A stretch of DNA of 28,927 bases from Didymodactylos carnosus (Eukaryota > Rotifera > Eurotatoria > Philodinida > Philodinidae), in contig CAJNOQ010001744.1 in NCBI GenBank assembly GCA_905250885.1, positions 1 to 28,927 of the forward strand, written 5' to 3'. A program made the translations under genes and the position numbers. Below, piece after piece: positions 9,764 to 18,778 of this stretch. The notes beneath the pieces are model-generated. The model was not told where the DNA came from. It saw nothing but the letters and a program-made list of their open reading frames with translations, and did no database searches. Each line of letters starts with the position of its first letter. The stretch's first letter is position 1.

Positions 9764-12340
9764 ATGCATCCGCAAACACACCATATTGTCAATGAACATG
9801 GTAATAATCTACAACGAGAAGAACAAGAACAAAAAGAAATTGGTGATGAACCTGATGATTTGGTTGAAATACCTGATATAAGTAATAGTAATACAAATGT
9901 AGTAGAGATTTCCACCATCAGTGTTAAATCACCAAGCGTCATTAATATTGAAGAATCCAGACAAGAAGAAAAACACCAAATAACAATCAAAGAATGGCTT
10001 AAACAATATTTTCACAAATTTCATAGTTTAAATGAAAGACGTCCAAAACGTTTACAATGGCATGAATATATCTGGAGTTGGCTTGGAGCGTTTATTGGCA
10101 TAGCACTTGTGGCATTTATGCATCACCGTATTCTAGAAAGGTAAATTTGAGATACATGAAAATTCTTGTCACAATGAGAAAAAACGATTCGAACAAAATT
10201 TTCTCATGCTCACGCGAATGATCTACCATGTAGAAAAAAGCAAAGCAACATTTTGATTCTCTGAATATTGTTGTTTGTTGAGACGATATTCTTTTCAAAC
10301 ACAAACGATTGTCTGTCAACATGCCATCTATATACACTCAGAAAAAAGGCTCGAATTAAAAAAAGGATCGAATTAAGTCACATTAATGTGCCTTATTCTG
10401 TGAAAAGAAGAGACATTAATGCGACTTCATTTGATCTTAAGTCGCATTTTGTTTTAGAGTGTGGAGGAGAATGTTTAGTTTCGAGTATCAGCAGAAACGC
10501 TCGTGATTCCAAGAAAAAAAATCTAACGGGGAACCTCTTCAAGTACCCACTTCTGATTTTACCAATCCTTTGCTGATAAATACTATATGGTGTCTTAGTA
10601 AAGACCCTAAAGGAATTTGTACTTTTATTGCTTCTTTCAAAAGCACAAATCCTTTTAGGATTTGTTTTTTGATTTTTCCTGTACAACGAAAACATTAGGT
10701 TAAACAGGAAAAAGTTCATGTCTCAGCCAAAACACGATACAGAAGACTGAACATTTCTTCTGTGGCAATGCTAGATGTCTATAATAATCATGGAAAATGT
10801 CAACCTTCGACCTTCATTATTTCCAACGTTATAGAATTTTTCTTTCGAAGAAAACCCATGTGTTTTCTGAAACGGGATGAAACATGAGATGTCAAGAAAA
10901 TTTGCTGAAGAAAGATAGTCAGGGGTTGGTGTACTTGTCGACCGTTCAATCTGACGAACAGCATCATCAGAGCGAAAGTTGTCTCCTTTCTGCCGTGCAG
11001 AGGCCGCCCAATTAGATAGATCTGTATAAAGATCACTAGTTTGAAACATATATAATCAATGATTGCGGAAAAAAATCTTTTTAAGGAAAACAATACTCTA
11101 CATGGATTTTCTTAAGAAAGGAAAATTCTATAATTTCGGAAGTTGCAAGACTGTCATTTTCCATGATTATAATAGACATCTAGCACTCTCAGACAAAAAC
11201 TGTTCAGGCTTTTATACCGTGTTTTGCAATTTTGAATCTTTTACTGTTCTACCTAATGTATACAGAGAAAATAAAAAAATTTATAACTTTTGAAAGAAGC
11301 AATAAGAGCATAAATCCTTTTAGGAGTTTTTACTAGGACACTATATAGTATCTATCAGCAAAGGATTATTGAAATTGGAGATACGCAGCTAAAGAGATTC
11401 TCTCGTAAGTTTTCAGATTTTTAATTTTATTTTTGTGAGTTTTAACATCAAATCGAGTCACAAAAAAATGTGCACTTTAAGAATAAAGTGTTTTACAGAT
11501 CTATCAAAGAATCTTCACGTGGGTACGGTGGTAGAATGTCTGGAGGATCTCGCAAAAAACGAATCTTTATAAATCTCTTTTTTCAACAAAGAAAATGGAT
11601 ACATTGGATTCATAAAATATATCGTACAAAACCTTTTTCTTGAGAATAAAAATCTATGAAACAGTTTTTTCAACAACCATTATAGGATTTATGCTTAAGG
11701 ATTATGACCCTTGCTCATATCTTAAAAAGAATGAGAGAAGCACTTTCTCTGTTTTTTAGTATAAAATAAGATGTTATGACAAGATGTCATTCAGTTCTTG
11801 TGTGATCTAGCATAGGATATTTTTTATACCTCCGGCACTCTGCTTTTCTTCTTGCATTCGTAATTTTGGATGGAAAAATCGAATATTGTGAATTTTTCTC
11901 ATTTTTTCTTCAATTAGCGTTCATTACTACTTTCTAGACAAGCATTATCATTTATGATTGGTTCATTTGGTGCATCAGCAGTATTAATATTTGGTGCTCC
12001 AAAATCTCCCTTAGCTCAACCGCGAAATTTAGTTGGTGGTCATGTAGTAAGTGCAATTGTTGGATGTATAATACGTGTTATACTGGGAAAATATGAACAA
12101 TCTGTAGCATGTGCATTAAGTGTTAGTTTAGCTATTATTTTAATGCAATTAACAGAAACTCTTCATCCACCTGGTGGTGCAACAGCTCTAATAGCTATTA
12201 CAATGCAACCCGGATTACCAGGGGCAAATTTTCTCTATATATTAATGCCTGTTCTAAGTGGAACATTGTGTATGTTATTAGTTGCATTAATTGTTAATAA
12301 TTTAGCTACAAGAAGAAGTTATCCAACATTTTGGTGGTGA
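9764..12340 (+). CDS. HPP family integral membrane protein (two exons, 259 aa)
   Basis: Exon 1 is 9764-10140, ending AAAG before GTAAAT. The intron is 10141-11937. Exon 2 is 11938-12340, after TTTCTAG. The junction rebuilds one Arg codon, and the joined length of 780 bp is in frame. An earlier AG at 11916-11917 would put a stop in frame. Residues 1-95 are hydrophilic and acidic. A first membrane segment is near 103-119 (IWSWLGAFIGIALVAF). GSFGASAVLIFGAP and SPLAQPRN follow at 134-156. The signature LHPPGGATALI is at 201-211. Further hydrophobic stretches give about four membrane segments, as usual for the family. Bacterial and plastid members have been linked to nitrite transport; the substrate here is unknown. 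AATAAA at 12621-12626 is a possible polyadenylation signal. Confidence 0.9.
10564..11367. mobile_element. Foldback element inside the HPP intron
   Basis: Two arms of about 280-300 bp are inverted copies of each other: 10564-10865 and 11090-11367. The outer ends share AATCCTTTGCTGATA and the stretch leading to GCTTCTTTCAAAAG. The inner parts share CTAGATGTCTATAATAATCATGG and its inverse near 11160-11183. The loop is about 220 bp. Weaker similarity continues for about 40 bp beyond both ends, so the true ends may lie further out. I found no clear target duplication and no coding capacity. It accounts for nearly half of the intron. Confidence 0.75.
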
Positions 12341-13116
12341 GACTTAGTGTAACAATAATAACAATTGTAGAGTATGAGAACAAGAAATAATGTACGTCTG
12401 TCAAAAGAGAGGGATGACGAAAGATAGTAAGAAATCGATGAACAAGAAATATTTCTATTATAGACCATGAAAACCGCAAAATAATTATCCTGATACATTA
12501 ATTAGGTAGACATCGATTTTTATCATTGGACGGGTTATTATAGATTTTATACAAATACAAAATCACAATATACTGTGCCTTTTGATAAAATGAAGACAAA
12601 TAAAAAGTGATAACGGGAAAAATAAAGTTGCTTTTCAGACATAGATTCATCTGACTTATTCAGCTTAAGTCAAATTTAAATAAAATTTCCTCAACTCATC
12701 TTAGCGCAAGTTAACTCTTAACTTCTCTCTGTTCGATTCCATTTTCCTTTCTTTGAATCAGCTGAATAAGATCAAGAAGGTCAATAGCTAGAAAATAATT
12801 GGTCAAGTCAAAGATAATTTGTTGTTAATGTGACACTTTCAATATCCTATGCTTTTACTATTATTTTGATTTATCTGGACTTTTCAGTTTAACAAAAGTA
12901 TACTTTTGCAATAATAGCGAAGAAGTTGATGTTTGGATTAATGATATCTAGTTATTTCGTGTTAAGTCAGTTGAGATTTGCTTCTTTAATTTTTTGCTGT
13001 GTGATCATACCAGAACATGAGTACTACGCAACTGAATGTACAGTACTCGAATAGGACGTACGTCTCTGTTAGGTACCCATTTCGAATATCGTCAAAAGTT
13101 TTTGTTAAAATACTAT
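12341..13116. other. Gene-free stretch downstream of the HPP gene
   Basis: This should include the HPP 3' untranslated region, with AATAAA at 12621. After that I see nothing but AT-rich sequence. Confidence 0.45.
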
Positions 13117-13940
13117 TCAAGTGCCTGAACGTACTGATGTGATATAACCAAAACCCGAGTGTTCTGGAAAATTCCTCATGTCGCAAGGTGTAGAGAATTG
13201 GAACACTTTATGATGTGATGGGTCCTTCTTGCGGTCAATAACGAAAACAATTCGATACTGCGCTAATAGCGGGGCTAGACCTTTAAAACCTGCGACACTA
13301 GTACGTTCATACATTCCAGAAAATATTTCTTCCCTAAATTTCATTTCGTTGTAGAGAAATTAATTATTTCCTTTTTTTGCTGGCTTTTGTGGAAAAACAG
13401 TAAAATGAGAATAGGCATAACTCGGTCAGAAAAGCCTAAGGACCGAAATTCAATCAGATTTTTTCTCATACCCATACATTCTGTCACCAACAGATGAACA
13501 AAATCGGGGTTGAACAGCTGAAAATGTTCCCTCGTCAGTTGCACAATGTCACGCTCTTCTTGACTCTCAGTCTAGGAAGCTTTTAATAATTAAATATCCG
13601 GTGTTGACGACTGATCGAGTCTGTTTTTGTGATAGACTACAAGATTTGTGTTAAATATTGAGCTGAACATGAGATCAGCATATCTCTCATAGACACAATT
13701 AAATGCATCGATGCTCCTGGTTGATGTGCCTTTGGATATCCACGAAGAAACGACATTTCTTCCTGTTCTTGAAATAGCTGAGCGAGTTTTTCGTCGAGAC
13801 TTCTTGCAGGCTAATCGCTCACCAATTACTTGTACGTGGTTATAAGTAGAAGAGATTGAATCGGTCTAATCGCTCATACGCAAACGAATGTACAGTGCTG
13901 CTTTTTGTTCAATAGTTGGCCTTGCATTGTCCGTATCCAT
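13117..13940 (-). pseudogene. Decayed, unrecognised protein-coding region
   Basis: Four consecutive minus-strand pieces have protein-like composition but sit in different frames or are split by stops. Piece one starts at ATG 13940 (MDTDNARPTIEQKAAL) and stops at 13866. Piece two, 13810-13640, includes DEKLAQLFQEQEEMSF. Piece three, about 13573-13341, includes EERDIVQLTREHFQLF and LIEFRSLGFSDRVMP. Piece four, 13344-13117, includes SVAGFKGLAPLLAQYRIVFV and FPEHSGFGYI. The mix of charged and hydrophobic residues is unlike the low-complexity shadow frames around it. I do not recognise the family. Short introns could explain some breaks, but in-frame stops between pieces and the frame change at 13341-13344 favour decay. 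Confidence 0.4.
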
Positions 13941-14252
13941 AATTACCTAACATCTTTATCCTCGAGAACAACAATAACATCGTTCTTCTTTTCAATCTTA
14001 TTTATCAATTTGTTTTGCTTTACAGACAAAAACCAATGCCTCTTATCATCGGTCTGGCATTTTCTAACATTATAGTGACACATATACCGTGATACCCACT
14101 TTGTTTCCAGGTATATAATTCAAATCACGCTTAAGCAGCTGTAAGCCTTGTGTACATATAGTCAAAAAATTTGTTCACCATGACACTGTAGACTCCTGTG
14201 GCGATTTCCTAAAAAAAAGATTATGATCGAGAAATATTATTTATCGACTGAT

Positions 14253-14287
14253 ATTTATCTATTAATTTCATAAATTAATAGATAAAT
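14253..14287. repeat. Perfect AT-rich hairpin
   Basis: The arms ATTTATCTATTAATTT (14253-14268) and their exact inverse (14272-14287) are separated by three bases. A further partial copy of the arm follows at 14287-14305. It could extrude as a cruciform, but no role is evident. Confidence 0.8.
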
Positions 14288-14408
14288 CTATTAATTTAAG
14301 ATAAATATCTTGCACCATTAAATCAACCATGGTGAAGACGAATACGCAAGTCTCTCGTCGGGTGCCAGAAAAAAATTTTAATATGAAAGCGTGATGGTGT
14401 CTCAGAAC

Positions 14409-14422
14409 TAACGGGTGCGCCA
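14409..14422 (+). repeat. Solitary terminal sequence of the 912-bp element family
   Basis: TAACGGGTGCGCCA is identical to the left end of the element at 7957 together with its flanking TA. No matching right end with the full GGCGCACCCGT is found nearby; only ACCCGTT at about 15251 is vaguely similar. Sequence after the first 14 bases is unlike the 912-bp element. This may be a related element or a fragment. Confidence 0.5.
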
Positions 14423-14454
14423 GGATAAATGTCCCTCTAAGTATTTTGCTTGTG

Positions 14455-15130
14455 TTTCTTTAGGAACCTAAGATTAGGGTTTTTTAAAAGATGCGTCGTG
14501 AAATACTCTACAAAACCATATTTACACTTTAGTTTCAGAACTTCAATCAAGAAAACTACGCAAATCATACGAAAGACGAAAAAAAATGAAAACTTTCTAA
14601 ATTCAAAAACGATTTCTTGTATTAACATTTGAAAGTAAGAACATCTGAATCAGCCATTATGTAGCCGTTACTTCGCTCTATCTTTCAGCTACACTTCAAA
14701 TTTTTTCACATCAAAATCTATGGAGAAATAATGAGTTTTCGATCGGTTGCCACGCAATTTTTCATTAATTTTAAATTCTGCCTATAGTGGTGCTTTTTCC
14801 ATAACTCCATCAAACCAAAAGCTCCTTCGATCGGGTTTGTTTTGTTTTGATCAGCATTGATTGCTCTTCTCTACCTAACTGCAAAATCAAAACTTCAATA
14901 GTGTTTTTCGTTTCTTGCTTGGGTACATTTGTTGGAAATACGAGACTGTCAATTTTTGACGTATTTTTGTAATCTCGTTCTCAAACACACTATCTGCTCT
15001 AAAAAATTGTTTTTACGAACCACGAGAAGGAGTATATTTAAAAGTACAAAAACAACTGTATTCTCACTTTTGCTACACTTTTTTTACGAAAGTAATAGCA
15101 GAAAAAAAGAAGTTCAAGTCGAAAAAAATA
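14455..15130. repeat. Dispersed repeat, two modules in inverted arrangement
   Basis: Module A (about 14460-14610) contains TTTCAGAACTTCAAT and matches 27590-27710 in the same orientation. Module B (about 15035-15130) contains CTCACTTTTGCTACACTT and AAGTTCAAGTCGAAAAAAAT. It matches the inverse of 27710-27790. At 27.6 kb the two modules adjoin in one orientation. Here B is flipped and about 420 bp away from A, which points to rearrangement or to two separate partial copies. Confidence 0.55.
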
Positions 15131-15467
15131 CCCAATTTAGAAATCATTATGTATGTAATGCCTAATTATTGATTGATGGTACTGATATTAGAATATGTTT
15201 GTTTGCAAAATATGGTAAACTGTAATTTTGTATTAAGGGGTGGTTCCCTCACCCGTTTTTTAGAAACCAGTCTCCTCAGCCACTCATGTTGAACAGCATC
15301 ATAAACAAACATTAATTTCTTATCATTATTTGTTCACTGTTCTGTTTTATAAATTTCGAAATGTTTTAACTTTAAAAAGTTCTCTTGTCTGGAGAATTAG
15401 AGTTAGTACATGGTTATGAGTTATTAAAATACGATTATTCTTTGAGTGTTTAATCTCTGTTTGGTCA

Positions 15468-15833
15468 TTGTTGGGAATACTGAGTAGTGCGATGGGAAAT
15501 TGTGAAGTTGATGGAATGTTTTGGCAAAAAGTTCATGCTGATTCTGGATTCTATCTCTTTTTGTGGAGATGGCATCCAACACGAGTACCTTGGATTCGGC
15601 CTCTAACTAAGGATTGGGTCTGCTACTTTAGAGACGCCTCACAAAAAAATATCGCTTAAAAAGATGGTCGTCATATTGAAACAAAAACAAGGACTAAATT
15701 ACGAATATGCACAGTGCCAAAAGCTACAACAATATTAATGAACCCAGGAAAAATTACTGAACAATCTGATTCATTTTGTTTCACTCGTGTTATGTTTAGA
15801 ACAGCAACTATTAGTAACGAATCGATTTAAGTT
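15468..15833 (+). pseudogene. Coding-like stretch with an in-frame stop, family unknown
   Basis: One frame reads through AMGNCEVDGMFWQKVHADSG, GFYLFLWRWHPTRVPWIRPL and LTKDWVCYFRDASQKNIA to a TAA at 15657-15659. It then continues in the same frame with KDGRHIETKTRTKLRICTVP and ILMNPGKITEQSDSFCFTRV to a second TAA at about 15828. The tryptophan-rich, mixed composition on both sides of the first stop suggests a single former coding sequence interrupted by a nonsense change. There is no ATG at the beginning of the frame. I do not recognise the protein. Confidence 0.4.
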
Positions 15834-16147
15834 CACATTGGATATATAGAGGTGCAAAATGTCAGTTAGTGTTTCTTATTTTGGAGTGTTACTTAAGGAA
15901 GATGTGATTGAAAAAAGCGTTTATTTTGACCATCGAACGGATATGTGATATTTATGCTAGTTTCCTGTATAAGTAGCGTTTTGTCAAACTATAAAAAGCG
16001 TTTGCAGAAGTGTCTCAGCAAAGATCAGTATAGTATCCTCAAAAGAAACAGTTCATGATTAGTGGCGTAACTTTTATACGTTGAGTGTTATATCACTGCT
16101 GAGAACAAGAGTTTTTCAGCGAAGAAAAGCAAATGCTTTTAAAGGTA

Positions 16148-16686
16148 CCCCGTCTCATTTTTCACCTTGTTACCAAATGCGGAGCACACAACCGATTGAG
16201 CTCCATCTTATAGCAGAGTTAGAACATCGAAAAAGAAAATAGAAGTATTTTTGCCCAAAATTTTCTGAGATGAACTCATCGGGCCCCGTTATGACCCTTC
16301 GAAAAAATGGTCCGATCGTGCTCAAATTTTTAGAGCTGAAAATCACGCAAAAAAAGTCAGATTTTTTTCGGTTTTTTTCACTGACTTTCAGCATTTTTCG
16401 TATCTCTCGAGAAGGAAAGCATATTTTTTGGAAAAAAAATTTACATCCTTAGATACGATCTGAAGTATCTATGCTTAACATTTGAGCTCTATCGGACCAT
16501 TTTTTCGAGGAGTTATAATGTGGCGATGAAAACTGGAGTTTTCCGGAAAATCCATATAAGGACATCTCAGAAAATTCTGCGCAAAAATACATCACATTTC
16601 TTTTTCGATGTTCTATCTCTGCTATAAACTGGAGCTCAACTGGACGTTTACTCCGCGTTTGGCAACAAGGTGAAAGAAGTGAGGGG
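16148..16686. mobile_element. 539-bp TA-flanked foldback element
   Basis: The arms at about 16148-16345 and 16475-16686 are inverted copies. The outer ends read CCCCGTCTCATTTTTCACCTTG and, inverted, CCCCTCACTTCTTTCACCTTG. The inner parts share AGAACATCGAAAAAGAAA, ATTTTCTGAGATG and CGAAAAAATGGTCCGAT. TA flanks both sides (16146-16147 and 16687-16688). No transposase is present. The next element starts 14 bp after this one ends. Confidence 0.8.
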
Positions 16687-16700
16687 TATGCTTAATAGTA

Positions 16701-17180
16701 TGTCCTTGACAAAAGGAAATCTACAACAAATTTTATGTGTTTCATTCTTGCTTGTCATTATAATAAATTAGGTGTTAAAAACAATGCGAAATAAAAATAT
16801 TTGTGAAAAAGTTCACACAGAATGAAAGAAAATGTGTCCCTACAAAGGTGAAACATTGTTTATATATTTTTATGTTTGAAAAATCATCATATTTAGTGTA
16901 GTTCGCTTAGAGTTGCTATGAATGAAACAATGTTTTAATATTTGTAGAGACATAATTTCTTTCACTTCTGTATGAGCTTTTTTCAAAAATATTTTTCTTT
17001 AACATTGTAACTTGATTAATTATGAGTAGAAAGAAGAAGAAAAGCTGAAAGAATAAAATAATTTGTTCACTATGTCAGTCTAATTTATTCTCGAAGACAT
17101 TAAAAAGCACCTGTTTTGTTATAATGAGAAGGAATAATGAAACAAATAAATGTATGGTAGATTTCATTTTTTCAAGGGCA
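16701..17180. mobile_element. 480-bp TA-flanked foldback element (copy A of a dispersed family)
   Basis: The ends read TGTCCTTGACAAAAGGAAATC and, inverted, TGCCCTTGAAAAAATGAAATC, with TA outside both (16699-16700 and 17181-17182). Nearly the whole length folds back on itself. The inner arms share ATGTGTCYCTACAAA and AAACATTGTTT. A second, related copy makes up most of 23200-23705 in the same orientation. Confidence 0.75.
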
Positions 17181-17182
17181 TA

Positions 17183-18513
17183 CCATTAATAAATTTGCTT
17201 TTTTCTGCATTTCATTTTCTATTAATGTCGTTATATTATATTCTAATTCAATTGGTTGTTATATTCTTTCCAGATATTTTTATTTAGGATACTTTTGTAA
17301 TCTTTCAAAATACAATAAAAATATAAACGAGACTTTCGCGTTCTTCAGAAAATCCATCAAATTTTATTGAGATTGTTAATTCATTTACGGTCGTATTTTC
17401 TAATCTCTTTTTATCCTACTTCGATAAATAACGAGAGTGTTTAAGATATCAGAAAGAAATGCTTTAAAATCTATCCGGATTAAAAAACTAAACGTATAAT
17501 ACGAATGCAAATAAATCGTTTTTACCCCTCGCATGGCTCTTTCAGACTTTATTTGTTATGTGGACAAGAAGTGCTCTTTACTTGCACATAGTTCTGTCTG
17601 ACTGAAGGTAGTGAGATAATTTCTGGATTAGTTGAATTTTCACGTTATTTCTAGTTCGATTCATCAGATACACCGTACTCTCAGTACAAACTGACGATTC
17701 TTCAAAACAGACTTTTATGGAACTAATTACACAAAAACAACCGCCTTTAAGGATCGATCTATGATGCATGCGGAAAGATGCGGTTTTATCGTGGACTGTA
17801 GTATAGTTTTTCAGGTAAAATCTAATTTTTTCGGATAACGAACACTTTTTTGATGAATAAGATCAGATTCGGGATAAGCGCATAAAACTGCATCGAATGT
17901 TGTGCTAAACTAAACTACTCCAAACAAAAACTATTTTTCGAAAAAACTTCGCGAAGGGTCACTCTCAGAGATTTTTCGGTGAAAAAGATACTTTTCCAAG
18001 AAACCTTTTTTGCTTGAAGATAATTCTGCCGGTGATGCAGAATCATTTCTAAGCAAAAAGAAGCGTTTTTGATAAGAAAAAAATGACACGTTCGCAAGAC
18101 ATGCTAAAATTGCATACTGTGCTCCCACTCCCTCTCTCCGCCAGAAAAACGACTATATTTCCTATGAAGCTATTCTCTCTATGGTTGTTTACTACTATAG
18201 AATGTTTCATTTGCAGTAATCCGATCTGATACGGTTAAAAATGAATGTGCTGACGTGAGCGGAAGAGTTTTACGTTTGGACTTTAAGTGCATACTGTTAA
18301 ACGTTTTATTCCAAATCGGAAGAACCAAATGCAGTGGTAAACAGATCATAAATGCATGTTTTGCAATGATAACAGCATCTTTTTATAGAGGAGTAGGATG
18401 GGGGATTCTTTAAAACGAATAATGTATAACTTTACAGGCCCCTGGGAAAAAATTTCGAAGTATTGATATCTTATATTCGATTCATTTCATTCAAACACAC
18501 GTAAAAATATAAG
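17183..18513. other. Gene-free stretch
   Basis: I see no gene. 17862-17915 resembles 7085-7140. An imperfect hairpin lies at 18004-18061, listed separately. Confidence 0.4.
18004..18061. repeat. Imperfect hairpin
   Basis: CCTTTTTTGCTTGAAGATAA with TTCTGCC (18004-18030) is the near-inverse of GCAGAATCATTTCTAAGC with AAAAAG (18036-18061). The loop is about five bases. No TA or other duplication can be assigned. Confidence 0.5.
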
Positions 18514-18519
18514 TTTATT
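18514..18519 (-). terminator. Possible polyadenylation signal of the ARM-TIR-SAM gene
   Basis: AATAAA on the minus strand lies about 260 bp after the stop codon at 18779-18781. In AT-rich DNA this motif is common, so this is only a candidate. Confidence 0.3.
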
Positions 18520-18778
18520 TATCAGATAAATAACTTGATACATATTTATATCATAAAAACGTAATAACAAGTGAAAAAAGAATACACAGGAAACAACGAT
18601 TCGTTTCTCTACTTAGAGATCGATATACGACTGAGATTTTTTAAATTGAAAGTATTTGAAATCATTCACGAAAATATCAGCCGCTTCATCGACAACCTCC
18701 AAAAGACTAGTATTTTTTTTCGAATGGACGCAAGATCCGGTCGAATATTGACGAAGTAAAATGAAAATATTCTGGACA

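Larger units (their letters stand above)
7718..10021. repeat. Right arm of the large inverted duplication
   Basis: This is the inverse of 1-1125. It is longer because it contains the 912-bp TA element (7957-8868) and about 250 bp at roughly 9020-9270 that the left arm lacks. The left arm has a short GA run at that place, so the difference looks like a deletion between GA/CT-rich runs in the left arm. The arm includes the start and the first 86 codons of the complete HPP gene. Confidence 0.9.

Noticed and set aside
10393..11293. Several frames of 70-108 codons inside the HPP intron
   Set aside because: They lie in the arms of the intron foldback element on both strands and show no domain. They arise from the inverted repeat.
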